A model generated the notes under the pieces. That model had not been told where the DNA came from. It was given only the letters and a program-made list of their open reading frames with translations, and did no database searches. Below, in pieces: positions 33,365 through 45,255 of a stretch of 64,000 bases of DNA. The DNA lies in contig OZ020492.1 of the NCBI GenBank assembly GCA_963971405.1, positions 4,526,001 to 4,590,000 of the forward strand, written 5' to 3'. Each line of letters begins with the position of its first letter. Position 1 is the stretch's first letter. This DNA comes from Psococerastis gibbosa. Taxonomy: Eukaryota > Arthropoda > Insecta > Psocodea > Psocidae. The translations under genes were made by a program, and so were the position numbers.

Positions 33365-33575
33365 ATAAATAAATAAGGACTTTTGTTCATTACTGTACCA
33401 ACCATGCGCCTATATAAAGCCTTAGAGGCAACTCTCTTTCACTCAACTGCGAAGGCCTGGGACCGCTTGCTTTACATGCCATCCGAAGAATAGGTAGAAA
33501 TTGTTGTAAGTGTGGAATTCGAACCAACAATATTTTGGGTGAAAGTCTGGTTATCTACTACACCACTACACTACA
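33365..33575 (-). mobile_element. SINE1 copy, diverged
   Basis: AATAAATAAGGAC tail, CACTCAACTGCGAAGGCCTGGGACC, ATTCGAACC box B and TACACCACTACACTAC box A region, all in reverse orientation. Confidence 0.85.
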
Positions 33576-33587
33576 TTTTTTGTCCAT

Positions 33588-33726
33588 GGAGCCAACCTAG
33601 CGGAGTGAAGACTATAAAGCCCTCTCTTACACTCAACTAGGAAAGCCCGGGACCGCCTGCTATACATGCCCTCCAATGCACGGCCAGAACCAACAAGCTT
33701 TCGTGCAAAAGTCCCTACCACTAAAT
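33588..33726 (-). mobile_element. SINE1 copy, internally deleted
   Basis: GCCAACCTAGCGGAGTGAAG and ACTCAACTAGGAAAGCCCGGG match well. About 25 bp around box B is missing before CCAACAAGCTTTCGTGC. It lies directly beside the previous SINE1 in the same orientation. Confidence 0.85.
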
Positions 33727-34570
33727 CTCTGCCTTTTTGGTTTGCATTAAAAGCGAAAAAACGTCAACCTATACGGGCAAACAATAAAAATAAATCAAAA
33801 ACCTATTACAAGTGAGGACCTACCGTACTTTTAAAAGAACCCAAAACCTGAACACCACCAAAAGTAAACTACTCAAAAGGATCAGTCATTCATGTTCATG
33901 TAACATGCTTTGTTGTAAAAAATTATTATATCTTATTATTATTATTATTAAACAATTAGGGATTATTCTCATTATTTTTGTTATAATGATATAATAGAAT
34001 ACTGTGAAGGCATTATTAGTAAGACACATTTATTATCCTTCAAAAAATCTTGAAAGCTCCACTTCAGTTCAGCATAAAAAAAAACTTCAAGTACGTATGC
34101 AAATAAATAAGAAAGGCAAATAAGCATACTTAAGAGCTTTCCATTGATATTCCAGTGGGATTATATATTGTAAAAGCTGAGCCGCTGGCTTCATTACTAC
34201 AAAGTAAAGGCCTAAACTCGAGCAACTCCCTTTGCCGATTTGTAAGCTTATACAGCTTTTCCCTCTCATTTGCAACCTCAAACAGAAATAACGATCAATT
34301 TTTTTTAGAAAATAAAAATAATAATAATGATGAAGCCTGAGTCAGAGTCTTTTTATTATACTGCAATATTAGCCAATTTACTTTGGTTTATTTTACAACC
34401 AAATCCAAGGTATCGTATCTTTAGGGGGATATTATTTAAAAAAGGGTAACTTGATAAAAGTGTTACGTAAAAACATAATTATGTAACTACCAGTTTTCGG
34501 CTAATCCTCATTGATTAAAATTAAAATTAAAACAATTGCAAGTTTGCAAGTAGTGACTTAATTTGAGTTT
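33727..34570. other. No recognisable gene
   Basis: Short frames at 33812-33994 and 34087-34340 have no domain. An (ATT)n run lies near 33936-33950. Confidence 0.4.
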
Positions 34571-34574
34571 TTTA

Positions 34575-34640
34575 TGTAATTTTTTTTATTAAGTTACCTT
34601 TTTATAACGTGTTCAAAATATTACAAATTTATAGTGCCAT
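34575..34640 (+). repeat. Single end of the 23.6-kb inverted-arm MITE family
   Basis: AAGTTACCTTTTTATAACGTG and GTTCAAAATATTACAAA match the right end region at 23900-23940. Confidence 0.5.
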
Positions 34641-34664
34641 CTAATGTCTAATACCTTCGCGCAG

Positions 34665-34812
34665 ACTCTCTCTCCTACCCTTCTGATTTTCGGGAGATGG
34701 CACTGGTATTCGAAACCAGCTGGTTCGTTACCGGGTCGGCCATCACCATTTCCGGAGCGAGGTTGGGCTACATTAAAAAAATAAAAAAAAATAAAAATAA
34801 AATAAAAAAATA
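34665..34812 (+). repeat. Family I repeat with A-rich tail
   Basis: TTCTGATTTTCGGGAGATGGC, GGTATTCGAAACCAGC, ACCGGGTCGGCCATCACCATT and GGAGCGAGGTTGGGC precede an A-rich tail; this is the second copy of the unit at 16434. Confidence 0.6.
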
Positions 34813-35244
34813 CAAAGTTACAAAGGAGACAATTTCATGCATTCAGGGGGATCTTCCTCAATTTTTTTGAAAACAACATAGCGTGAAAGCAATTAATTAA
34901 ATTCTCATTTCACAGTGGCTATTGGCTCTTTGAACACCTTTGAAAGACACAAACTTTAATTAATACTTTAACACAAAATACGTTTGTTTACATCAACCTA
35001 AATGTTAATTTATACAAAAAATTATCTAAAAGGAAGAAGCAGGCGAAGTAGAAGGACTTCATCGATTTTCTCGCAAGACAAAATCTATTGTGTCACATGA
35101 CAGTTTATATATTTAAGGAGGTCTTTAAGGAGCTTTTTGTCAACCCATTAGGGCTCTGGACCGAGAAATTTATTAATTAGCTCTCACCTCATGCTGATTT
35201 TAAAGTTTTTGGTAAGATTACCCATTATATACAATATATAATAA
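34813..35244. other. No recognisable feature
   Basis: Nothing could be placed. Confidence 0.4.
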
Positions 35245-35245
35245 T

Positions 35246-35467
35246 GTCAGGACATGTTGCGTAGTGGTACGGACTCTTACTTTCACCCGAAAGGATGTTG
35301 GTTCGAGTCCCGCACTGGCTACATTTTCTGGCCATGCTTCGGAGGGCATGTAAAACAGGCGGTCGCGGGTCATCCTAGTTGAGTGTAAGAGAGGGCTTTA
35401 TAGCCCTAACTCTGCTAGGTTGGCTTAGTAATCAAAACAATAAAGAGTCCTTATTTATTTATTTATA
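35246..35467 (+). mobile_element. SINE1 copy, full length
   Basis: One of the cleanest copies: GTCAGGACATGTTGCGTAGTGG head, GGTTCGAGTCCC box B, GGAGGGCATGTAAAACAGGC body and GAGTCCTTATTTATTTATTTA tail. Confidence 0.95.
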
Positions 35468-35524
35468 TACGAGTGAGATACGTACGTCCATGCTCTGCCT
35501 TGATTTCATTTAATGCTTTCATAT

Positions 35525-36160
35525 TTAAATATTTGTATGGAAAGCTTTGTGATGGTCAAAATAATCGATCTCGAGATATATGATATATGATATATAGATG
35601 TTTTAAGCTCCCGCAGAAACCCCAAAAAATTATTTAATAGGAAATGTCTGTCTCTCTGTAACTCTGTAATTTTCGGCCAAACTACTCGATAGAATTTGAT
35701 GAAATTCTATGGTACTGCTCAATTTTTTGGATAACTTGATTTTGGGGGGTTTTATACCCCAAAAATCCCCAAAAAATGACTTAAAAAAGGTTTTCTCCAA
35801 AACAGCTTTCTTTTAAATTCTCATGCATTGTATTACACATTATAATATTAAAAACAAACCCACTAGGGTGCATCACCCTTGATAATTTGGTCCAGGGCGT
35901 AAATTAAAAAAAAAAACTCTACTTCCCTGAAAAATGGCAACAAATTTTTTTTCCTGAGAAGCCATTCTATCTATGCTTTCTAATTTCAGGTATGTTTTAG
36001 TTGCTAAACAAGTACTAATAACAATGAGTAGAGTGATTTTTAAAGTTTTGGTTTTTAAGAAAAAAATATTTTTTTGAAGATATTATCCGTGCCGCAATGC
36101 AATTACTGTTGTGTAGTATTATATTATTGGCTTTCCCATTATATACAATGCAATTGTCTC
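35525..36160 (+). repeat. Family E foldback, half element
   Basis: GGAAAGCTTTGTGATGGTC, CGGCCAAACTACTCGATAG, a GGGGGTTTTATACCCC palindrome, TTTCAGGTATGTTTTAG and GATATTATCCGTGCCGC follow the family E left half to the centre (TGTTGTGTAGTATTA). The right half is missing. Confidence 0.65.
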
Positions 36161-36289
36161 ATAGATCAATCCGGTGCTTCGGGATAAGGGAAAATCTATA
36201 GATTTTTCCTTTAAAAAAAGGTATTAATAATAGTAATAATAATGATAATAATAATAATAATAATTTTATTTTTTATTTTTTATTTTTTA

Positions 36290-36830
36290 TTTTATTTTAT
36301 TTTTTTTTCACGCTCAAGCTTCCGCTTATCGAGCGATCATAGTGCAGTGGCTCTGCAAGATATAAATATAATTAATAATAATTAATAATAATAAACCATT
36401 ATATAGTACTCACTCTAGCTTTCTGCAATGAGTGAGATCCTTCTGAACTCTGAAGGATGTATTTATATATATTTATTATTTATACTATTATATATTATTA
36501 TATATTGATGTAAAATTATATGTATAATGAAATGGCTAATAGTCTGTATTTAAAATTAAGTATTTTTTTAATTCTTTTTTTATTTTCCCTATTTTGTTCA
36601 ATTCTTTTAGTTTAAGTGGCAATTTGTTAAATATCTCTGGTAAAACTGTTTCATTGAGGCGTCTGCCGTACTTATTATGTGTTATAGGAATATTTTGTCT
36701 CAATGTGTCTACGTTTCTCAGTTGCCTCTTATTCTGTGTGTTTCCAACAATTTTGCTTAAATACATAAAATAGTTATTCTTTATTATAAGATACTTGTAC
36801 ATAATAATAATAATAATAATAATAGTGTAT
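36290..36830 (-). pseudogene. CR1-like LINE ORF2 C-terminus and 3' region
   Basis: The minus-strand frame ending at 36536 carries the standard last ~80 residues of a CR1-like ORF2: YLSKIVGNTQNKRQLRN, KYGRRLNETVLPEIFNKLP, then a Lys-rich LKKYLILN end. The frame's apparent N-terminus is an (ATT)n-derived run. The noncoding part toward 36300 contains GATCGCTCGATAAGCGGAAG, which recurs at 52486-52512. Confidence 0.75.
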
Positions 36831-36909
36831 TGACCAGAAAATTGACAACTACATTTTAGAGAAAATAAATAAATTTCTGACAATACATCAATACCCATAT
36901 AGCCCAAAA

Positions 36910-37132
36910 ACTTAACTTAATTTAGTCTACTGTATCCAAATTCTAATTTTTAATTTTTTCGATCATCTTCAGATATTAAAACAATTTTAATTTTGCCATA
37001 AATTTTGCCCTACTCGAGGCTCGCTGCGACTCGACAGGGAGCATGTTAAAGGCTCAAGGTCCCAGAAATAAGGCGGTACATATATAATGTGGGGTTCGCG
37101 GTCGTAGTCCGGTGTCCATAACTGGCGGGTAC
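36910..37132. other. No recognisable feature
   Basis: Nothing could be placed. Confidence 0.35.
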
Positions 37133-37262
37133 CTTAATCGCATACAAACAATTCAATGAATGCAACCAAAAAAACAACTCTTCAGTCGCCTCAGTAGGTA
37201 ATACCTTTGTTGAGTTACGACAGGTCACCGCATGTGTAGAAACGCGCACTGAACAACGACGT
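37133..37262 (-). mobile_element. tRNA-derived SINE2 copy, truncated
   Basis: TCGCATACAAACAATTCAATG, CAGTCGCCTCAGTAGGTAATACC and GTTGAGTTACGACAGGTCACCG match the family; the tRNA-like head is partly lost. Confidence 0.7.
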
Positions 37263-38117
37263 TGTCCCTTTTTCTGTTTTATATGATTTGCTGAGGTGTT
37301 GCGGGTGGTCGACAGTGTGGGATTGTGCGGTTGGGCAAACTATACTATGGGAAGCGCACTGGCCAACGCGGTTGCCTAGCTCCCGGCTAACGTGGCACAT
37401 TTATTCAAAAATATTTCATGGCAGCAGCACGATAAGATTGTTGATTGATTGACTGAAATAACGGGAACAATCAATCCAACTCATACATAAAAGACTAGCA
37501 CTGACCTGGCCAGTGTAAAAGAGGAGCGCTCCCCATGAGCAAGTGAATGTAAGATTGATCTGACAAGCTCCCGTTTAAGCGCGAGTTTTTCTCTTTCGCC
37601 ATTTCCTCTTCATCTCTCATCTTGAAATTCACTGACAGCAACTACTTATTTTACAGTATTCTCGTGAATGAGAAACTTGCATGAAACTTTTAGCGGCCCC
37701 GGTTATCTCTTCCAACGACGCTAATTAGAATAGATGTTGAAGCCCTGCGTGCAGTGGTCATTTGAACCTTGCGCTATTCCGCCAACGGCCTTACCATGTT
37801 TCAAACTGCGGCCAACTTGGTAGTGTACACAGCGTTGGCCTGGGAACATAGTGGGACATGATAACGCGCTGCGACTATACCGGTCAGTCTACGTTTGTGT
37901 CGAGTCCTGGTCACCTCCGATTTAATCGTGTGATTTTACATGTTCCCCAAGTAGTTCGGAATCGACTGTAACCAGGAGGTCCGCCCTGTCAGTCAACTCC
38001 CCTTTCCCCCAAGGTGAAAGAGTCTGCCCTTAGGGTGCCTCAAGGTAACAAACATACTCACTCCCCCCGCCAGGCTGACAGCCGACAGGGTTGCTAAAAG
38101 CAGAAATGCTGAAAACA
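37263..38117. other. No recognisable gene
   Basis: This stretch is less AT-rich than its surroundings but shows no long frame or domain. The minus frames here are continuations of the CAA repeat. Confidence 0.4.
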
Positions 38118-38125
38118 GGCGTTGG

Positions 38126-38141
38126 AAACAACAACAACAGC

Positions 38142-38212
<71 letters not shown>
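38126..38212 (+). repeat. (CAA)n microsatellite
   Basis: Nearly 30 CAA units with one CAG near the left end. Poly-Cys, poly-Leu and poly-Thr frames across it are artefacts. Confidence 0.98.
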
Positions 38213-38361
38213 CCTTGCCCTATTCCTCTATTATTATTTATGGGTTCCACTTTATACGTAAGTATAACGAAAGCTATGTCGGTAATTATTATTATTTTAT
38301 TATTATATTAATACCAACAGCAATTACAATTTAATACATAATTGTCTATTTTTACGAAAAG

Positions 38362-38535
38362 GTCAATCGCGAACAAACTATTTAATGAATGCATCCGATT
38401 AACCTCTTCAATCTCCTCACTCCTCACTAAGTAACCTAATAGGTGAAGAGTTACGACACGTCTCCGATCGCAAGGTGTGTGTAGAGACTGACACAGGTAT
38501 AAGCACGCAACCTACTTGCCACCGAATTAATACAA
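38362..38535 (-). mobile_element. tRNA-derived SINE2 copy
   Basis: ACTATTTAATGAATGCATCCG, GTTACGACACGTCTCCGATCGC and GTAGAGACTGACACAGG match. It has an extra ~10 bp in the middle relative to the other copies. Confidence 0.7.
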
Positions 38536-38754
38536 ATACCGCAAGTGACCCGTGTGCGGTTTGACGTGTTTGTGTATAAAACATTAAAAATTAAAAATGC
38601 GTCCAATATCACATGTTAAAATGCTAACATAAAATAAAAATAATGTATACAGACTTAAATCGGAGAGGGGGGGGGATTGTAGGGGGAATTAAAACTTAAA
38701 AGAGAGCATGTAGTTAATCAATTTTTAAATTCTGTTCGCCGCCATTTGTTTAAA
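38536..38754. other. No recognisable feature
   Basis: A G run near 38666-38676 may be a MITE remnant. Confidence 0.35.
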
Positions 38755-39000
38755 TATCTTTTAATATTACTAAATTTATTAATGGTCGAAATTTACGATT
38801 TCAAGATTTCTACGAATGTCTACAGTCTCAGGAACTACTAAAAAAAAATGGTTTTTACGAAATGTCTGTCTGCATTTCGATTTGCTGCCAAACTACTGGG
38901 TAGAATTTGATTAAATTCGGCACGTAGGATAACAAAATTTTTGTTCATGGGGTATTTTTGGATAACTTTATTTTGGAAGATTTTATTCCTCAAGAAATCC
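38755..39000 (+). repeat. Family E foldback arm (partial)
   Basis: AATGGTCGAAATTTACGATTTC, TACGAAATGTCTGTCTGC, GCCAAACTACTGGGTAGAATTTG and GATTTTATTCCTCAAGAAATCCC follow the left-arm order. Confidence 0.65.
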
Positions 39001-39007
39001 CGAACAC

Positions 39008-39075
39008 GTCAGGTCATGACTGTAAAGTAGTGGTACAGACTCCGAGTCACGACATGTGGAGTAGTGGTACTCGAT
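39008..39075 (+). mobile_element. Two tandem SINE1 head fragments
   Basis: GTCAGGTCATGACTGTAAAGTAGTGG and, 38 bp on, GTCACGACATGTGGAGTAGTGG are both box-A heads; neither reaches box B. Confidence 0.75.
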
Positions 39076-39122
39076 TTTTATAAGTTTGCCTAATGCCATC
39101 CTAACGTGGTCCGCCCGCCCGG

Positions 39123-39821
39123 CAGAGGCGGCCTTAGGGGGTGGCGAAGGGGGCAATCGCCCGGGGCCTCGCGCATGCAGGGGCCTCGCGTAACCCAAGC
39201 AAATAAAAACAAATATTTAGATTTTTGTACCTATATTATTAATAAAATTGTTTAATAAACAAATAATAAATTGATTACACAAGCAAAATCTAGCTGTAAC
39301 TGCCCCCCGGACCCCCCCCCCCCCTTCTTTGCAATTATATTCGTCCCTAGGAAGATCTAACTTTTACTGCTCTCAAAATGCGTAAGACCCCATTATTTCA
39401 GGCCTGTTCCTAAAAACCAATTCTTGGCAATTGTATATTCATCGTAAAATGTTACTGCTTTCAAAATGGGTAAAATCCCACTATTTCAGGCATATGTTTT
39501 CAAAGCATCTCACCCCTCCTTCGGGTCTCATGCGCAAAGGAAACCGAGGTCATTAATTTAAAAGCTGCGTACGTCCATGAGAACAGGTTTCCCCATTTTT
39601 CTATACTTTTATGGGGGGGGGGGCGCCAAATTATACACCCCCCCCCTACGAAAACCTATCGTTAAGCCACTGTTCGGGACCTCTGGTCAGCTCGGGAGTC
39701 GTCTGCCCCCCTCCCCTATCGCTCGGGAAACCCCCGTGTTTCATTTCATTCGCCAAGTCTTGACAAAGGGCCGCGCAATGACCTGCCGCCCGGAGCCTCG
39801 CAATGGCTAAGGCCGCCTCTA
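39123..39821. mobile_element. hAT-like element (CAGAGGCGGCCTTAG termini)
   Basis: Inverted ends CAGAGGCGGCCTTAG and CTAAGGCCGCCTCTA. The interior includes GGGGCCTCGCGCATGCAGGG on the left and its diverged inverse on the right. It also contains a block related to the 4.2 and 56.3 kb MITEs (AAAATGCGTAAGACCCCATT). Flanking 8-bp sequences agree only partly (5 of 8), so the ends are less certain. Confidence 0.6.
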
Positions 39822-39897
39822 CGGGTCGGGTAGTACTTGTTGATTACTTGATTGTATAATTTAACAGAAATATATATTTATTTACTACACAATGACC

Positions 39898-40071
39898 CAA
39901 GGCCGTAGCCAAGGGGGGGTTTATGGGGGTTCAAAACCCCCCCCCCCCGAAATGAAATGGCTTCATACTAGATAGAATCGGATTTTGAGAGGAAAAATTA
40001 AAACTGCTATGTAATATCCAATGAAATTTCTACCCCCCCCCCCCCCGAAAAAAATCCTGGCTACGGCCTTG
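39898..40071. mobile_element. hAT-type MITE (CAAGGCCGTAGCCA termini)
   Basis: Inverted ends CAAGGCCGTAGCCA and TGGCTACGGCCTTG. The identical 8-bp CAATGACC flanks it at 39890-39897 and 40072-40079. G and C runs lie just inside both ends. Confidence 0.9.
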
Positions 40072-40079
40072 CAATGACC

Positions 40080-40675
40080 AATCCATATCAAATGACAAAT
40101 TTCTCGGTGTCGAACGTCCTTGTGTTAGGAATTATGTTGTTAGTTTTGTTAAGTATTTGTATTTTATTTTTTTGACAATTAGGGCACAAAATGTGCAGTT
40201 ATATCTGGTGCCCTAATGATGACAACGTGAACAGTTCATTATTAATTTATTAATTTATTACGTATGTACTTGAAATTTGTTTTATGACGACGTCGAGCTG
40301 CAACCATGGATTGCATGGTTGCAGGCAAAATGACACGAAATACACACGATCTACGATTTACGATTTGTGCACCGGACCTAATGGAACAGTAACAATGTTA
40401 CATGTTTATTAGTATCAGTTTATCGGGTATATTTTTCCAATTAAAAGTTTTATATAAACTCAGCCAGAACTATTAAATTAAAGCAATCAATAATTGAGAA
40501 TCACTTAAAGTAGGGTAAACTTAGACAGGCGATAAACTATCCGAGAGCTTCTGTTATATCGATTTTAAGTCCAGGGAATTCGCCAAGCTGTTTACGTGGG
40601 ATCCTGTGGAAAGTCTTTCCAAAACTTACGTAGCCACTGGTAATTAAATTCGTCATGTCCTTCCTTCACTTTGAT
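40080..40675. other. No recognisable feature
   Basis: Nothing could be placed. Confidence 0.4.
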
Positions 40676-41090
40676 CTTTAAAGTTTAAAGTCCACTTTAT
40701 TGACCCTTCTAGGGTGGATGCGAGAATTCGTCCAGTAAAATATTCTTTAGATCTCTTTGTCTTCTACTCTAGACGCAATCCATCGATTGACCTGCAGCAA
40801 ATCACTCCATCTTTTCCCCCATTCTTCACTTTAGTTCCAAGTAGTTTCCGCATTCCGTTTCTTGCTTGAGGTCTTCCATGTACCCTTTTCATGCTCTGCC
40901 GCAGTATTGGGACCCTGATTCATGCCTTCTATTACGGGACTTAGTGGTTCTTCATGCTTGAACAGGTGCCCCATCCACTTGGCTCTTCTCACGGGTAAGA
41001 AGGTAATTGTAAAATGAGGAAAGGCAGTTAAAATAATTAAATCAGCTGAAGATATGCTTGATTTACCATCCATCCGTGCAGACACGTATT
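40676..41090 (-). pseudogene. LINE ORF2 C-terminal fragment, RTE-like
   Basis: The minus strand encodes an RRAKWMGHLFKHEE block and a short stretch ending KRNAETTWN, like the final RRLRWxGHV...GRPRxTW motif common at the end of RTE-like and related LINE proteins. An in-frame stop follows the TTWN motif, then further coding-like sequence. A GGGTCAATAAAGTGG motif marks a 3' end near 40690. It could be the 3' end of the same family as 44225-45100. Confidence 0.6.
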
Positions 41091-41209
41091 TCTCATTGTA
41101 CAGGGTGGAAGGACTATAATGCAGTTATATGCATATACTGTATTGTTGTTGTATAGTCAATTTTGTATCAATATCCATATTGTAATTATTGTGTTATTTT
41201 TGGGGGATG

Positions 41210-41335
41210 ACATTTTAATTTACTTTACTTTACTATTTGAAGAGATGAACGGAGGTAGGTTGGGTGCAGTGGTCAGCATTAAACATTAGGAAGGTGCGGA
41301 GGCTCGGGTTTAAATCCCACTTTCGGTTCAATTTT
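41210..41335 (+). repeat. tRNA-like SINE head
   Basis: TGCAGTGGTCAGCATT (box A) and GGGTTTAAATCCC (box B) lie about 38 bp apart. It is similar to the minus-strand head at 58325-58400. A (TTTAC)n-like run just before it may be the tail of another element. Confidence 0.5.
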
Positions 41336-42404
41336 TTATATATTCTTTCCTATATAATAGAAAATCAATCGGGAAAGATGTCTGAATCATTTCCGGAGTC
41401 GCACCAAAACTCGGGGCCCAGCATAGAAAACGAAAACCTCTTTCTCAGAAAGGGCAAGACTATGTTGTGACAGCATCAATGCTTTGTTGTTCTTAATAAT
41501 TCCACTGAAGCAGAAAATTTAGTGTCCTTGACGTCACAAACAGATATAACTAAAGCACGACTCGAATTGAAAAGTCAGCTTCCAATTTGACTTTTCTACA
41601 TTTTATTTTCTCTACTTCAAGAGGATGGGAATAAATTTTGAATGGAAATAATAATGTAAAAAATAAAATAAAAATACAACCACTGGTGTATGTAAATTTA
41701 TTGAATTGAATACCTCAACTTTTCAACGAGAGTTCTTTCTGTAAGGTATAGGAAAAAGGGACTTTGTCAATATTTCTTTTCATTCGGTATCAATGTTGAC
41801 TGAGTCATCAATTGAAAATATTTCAATGGCTTCTACCCTTTCGTGGAATTTTTACCGCAGGTTAGGAAAACTGTGTAACGACTCAGTAACAACAATGTTT
41901 TTATTATGGTATCAACCAACCTTTTTATCTCATATCATCAAAACATGGGAGTGCCATATCGGGCACAAAAGATCCAGAGATATGTGCTGGTAAACTTTTT
42001 TATTCAACTGCTTTGCAAAACATGAAACATTTCTGAATTTTTTATGACATCCTCGCATATTAGCTATATTCCTTATTTATTCGCCGGTGTTATTGTATTT
42101 TCATCACAAAGGTAGAGAGAGGTGGTTATTTTTAACGAGTTATTGGTATGCAACTGAGTTAGCACCGCTAGTTTTAGATGTTTACAGCACAAGTTATACC
42201 GAATTGGAACTTTTTAAGGGCTGCTATCATTCAAACAAACAAAAATATGGCGGTTTGCTACGTATTCGGAATTAGTACAAAATTAGGATAAAGTATTGTA
42301 CGCTCGAGGCAGCAACAACGAGATAAGTACTAAGCATTGTATAATCATTAGAAAATAGAACTATATTTCCATATAGGAAAGATGAGACATTTGAGCTCGC
42401 CAAT
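41336..42404. other. No recognisable gene
   Basis: Frames of 60-68 codons show no domain. Confidence 0.4.
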
Positions 42405-42560
42405 AATTCAAATACAAATTCAAATATGTTTATTCCAATTTAAATTTTTCAACAATAAGTTACAGTTTTACATAAAATCATAAGTTTTATCACTAACAAC
42501 TGTAGTATAAAATTAAATATAAATAAGCTAAATTTTTTAAAATTTACGAGGAATTAACCA
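42405..42560 (-). repeat. LINE-like 3' tail
   Basis: On the minus strand GGAATAAACATATTTGAATTTG runs into an ATTTGAATT repeat, a typical LINE 3' terminus. Confidence 0.5.
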
Positions 42561-42832
42561 GCCCAACTGTGTTTCCACGTGCAAGGGCCGGACCCGGTGT
42601 TTTAATTAATTTGTAATAAGATTTTCTTGAATCCCAGGGGGCCAGGGCCACCAGCTACGAATTTTCAATGGCTGGTCATAAGAGACGTGGTGGGTGGCCC
42701 TATAAATTATATTTTTGATGGGAAGCGAATGTCCTATCTCTTCCATATAGAATTCTACATTGAATTGCAGTGTTGTAGTACCCATTTGTTGCAAGTGGAA
42801 ACGAAAAAACTTATTCTTAGATGCAGTGGCGT
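42561..42832. other. No recognisable gene
   Basis: A small inverted pair, AGGGCCACCAGC and GGTGGGTGGCCCT (about 42646-42707), may be a decayed MITE, but no duplication is visible. Confidence 0.35.
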
Positions 42833-42853
42833 ATACAGCCCCCCCCCCCCCCT
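42833..42853 (+). repeat. Solitary hAT-type MITE terminus
   Basis: CAGTGGCGTATACAGCC followed by a C run resembles the left end of the MITE at 25610. No partner end was found before 43190. Confidence 0.4.
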
Positions 42854-43190
42854 TCGAATTGGAAAAATGTTAGTCGAAGATGGAAGGGAAGTTAGAAAGA
42901 GAGAGGGCTCCCGGCAGAAGCAGTACGTCGTTGAAAAACAACGACGTTTGGCAAGAGCACGATTTCCATTTTCAGACCAGCAATCTCCAAGTTCCAAATT
43001 GATGATCACCAATTTTTTATAGAAGAGGAATTAAAGAACTAATTTAAGAACTAATGTGAGTTGTTGTAATGCATAATATGCCAGATATAATAGATGTTCG
43101 GGTCAAGAGAGACAGAGGAGAGCGGTTGGGTCGGTAGAATTCAACGTCACTTTGGGTCTCTGCCTGTTTCAACATGTTGATAGCTGCAGC

Positions 43191-43386
43191 CAATGGCGGA
43201 TCCACGGGGGGGGGGGGGGGGGTCAGGGGGGTCATGACCCTAAATGAGGAAATTCATAGTAAATTTATAAGATACCTAGTAAAAAAATGTTTTAAAATAA
43301 ATCTCAACTTTTCAACAAAACCTTTTAAACTTACAAAAAACTTGTGACCCCCCCCCCCCCTAATTTTTCGGCTGGATCCGCCGTTG
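43191..43386. mobile_element. hAT-type MITE (GGCGGATCC family)
   Basis: Ends CAATGGCGGATCC and GGATCCGCCGTTG; interior shared with 30790 and 58019. The flanks GCTGCAGC and GCTACAGA agree at 6 of 8 positions, consistent with an older insertion. Confidence 0.85.
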
Positions 43387-43604
43387 GCTACAGACGATCC
43401 GTCTTCGGTGGCCAGTTCTCCGCGCCATAGGTCTTACACTATCTGTCTCACTACTTGTTGCTTTCCAATGGAGTTCTTGCGCAGTTAAATCCAACAGGGA
43501 TGCTATACATGGAGTCAATGTAGACGTCATCGGACAACTATTGGTTGCTGCTTATGTTTTGCTTATGTAACTTTCGGACAAAAAAATTAACGGTGATCAT
43601 GTGA

Positions 43605-44190
43605 CGTCACTAAGCAACGAAATGTTCAATTTAGAGATTTTAACGGATATGCACGTTGTTACGAAATGTCTGTCGGTTCCTCGATTTGGGGCCAAGTCAC
43701 TCGATTCACCTTAATGAAATGCAGTAAGCATGTAAGTTAATAAAAATATTTCTCAGAGGTGTTTGTTTTTATTTGATAACTTCATTTTGGTGGTTTCATG
43801 CCCCAAAAACCTCTGTCGATTTGAAATTCACATGTATATTGAGGTACTTATTAATGTAAACAAAACTCACTATGTTGCACTCTTCTTGATAGCTTGGTTC
43901 TGGGTGTAAAAAAAAAAAAAAAAAAAAGCTCAATTTTCAATAAAAATGATTAAAAAATAATTTTTTAGAGGAACCCTTCTATCCATTCTTTCTAACTTCA
44001 GGCATGGTTTAGGTATTAACTATGTTGACAAACTCGAATATGTTGTTTTCCTTAGCACAGTTTTGGTTTGGAAGAAAAAAATATTTCACCATGAGACAAT
44101 TATTTACCATGGCACCTCAGTATTACAGTACCTATACTAATTGATAAATATAGGAAAGCATGCCCGGGTTTACTAGTACCGGTTCTTTTA
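43605..44190 (+). repeat. Family E foldback, half element
   Basis: ACGAAATGTCTGTCGGTTCC, a GGTGGTTTCATGCCCC block, CTTCTTGATAGCTTGGTTCTGG, CTTTCTAACTTCAGGCATGG and ATAGGAAAGCATG follow family E order and end as at 18660-18745. Confidence 0.65.
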
Positions 44191-44224
44191 ATTAAATTTC
44201 ATAGCTGATTGAACTTGAACTGAA

Positions 44225-45100
44225 TTGAACTTATCCGTGATCGTCTTCACAGTCCCCCTCATCCTGTAATGTTGCTCACGGGCATTTGAAAGATCTTGGT
44301 TTTCAAATTTTACCGATTCAGGCTCCTGGCTTACGTATTCCATGTATCAGTTCTCTTGCCCTTAATTTTGAGCCCCTGGTGCTCCATAGTGTCTGCCCAT
44401 AATCTTATGTCCTTGAGTCCTTTCTTCTTTCTCTCTTGAGTCGGACACAAGCAGGATGTTGTTAGCCTTTGCCTAATCTTGCCACTACATTCATTACAAT
44501 ACAGTTGACTCACGATGCAGACCAAATGCCACTAGGGAAGTATCCCCAACCTCTGCAGCACTGCGCATTAGTGCCGTCGCCCCCCCCCCCCTCTTACATA
44601 TTCTTTAAAAACTGTATATAGATGTATAACGCATCCCAAATGAGACTTCTCAGTATTCTGTCATACGCTTTTTCCAGGTCCATGAACACGAAATTTATAG
44701 GCTTCTGCTTCTCTCTATGTTTTTCTAAAAATGTAGATCCCCGACTTGGCATGAAGCCGAGCTGGTTTTCGGAGACGGAATCATTTCAAAGAGTTCTAAG
44801 TCTTCTTTCAATCACCCTTTCCATCCACTTCATTGCATGACAAAGCAGCTTTAAGGGCAGAAGGTTACTACAAACGTGAACGTCACGGTCTTGGTGGAAT
44901 ATAGGTACAACAGTGTTTTCGCGCCACCGCGATGGGATTATCCCTTCTTGTGTAGTATACGATTGAATAAATATGTAACTATTGCCATGCTGACGTTGTT
45001 ATTTAATACTACCTATATAAAGGCATCAGGATTTTTTACAGCTTATCTTCCGTGCGTGCTTTTCATTGCTTCACTTATTTTTACCTCTGGGGAGTGATTT
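44225..45100 (-). pseudogene. RTE-like LINE reverse-transcriptase remnant
   Basis: Read on the minus strand from 45100, pieces in several frames give RT motifs in order. They include a diverged GFVP-RGT region, a KHRE-(S/K)-KPL region, a WTWKKRMTEY region matching the usual VFLDLEKAYDRV motif, and WDALH. After a C run and a deletion, 44525-44331 encodes NNILLVSDSRE...DIRLWADTMEHQGLKI, the segment that follows the FADD motif in RTE-like and related elements. The FADD motif itself is lost at the deletion. Many shifts and stops are present. Family naming is by motif order only. Confidence 0.7.
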
Positions 45101-45250
45101 GTGAGAGTGAATGAATGACTGTTATGTAAACAATTTTTTTAATTTTAGGCGCGGGACTCTTTCGAGTATTTTTGTCGGTCGGCGTGTGAGTGCGGAGTTG
45201 TTAACTTATTTGGTTATTGTTGATAGCTTCCATTTGGAACGGTTACTGTT
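45101..45250. other. No recognisable feature
   Basis: Nothing could be placed. Confidence 0.3.
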
Positions 45251-45255
45251 GTATT

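Noticed and set aside
37993..38334. Poly-Cys, poly-Leu and poly-Thr frames
   Set aside because: Pure translation of the CAA microsatellite.
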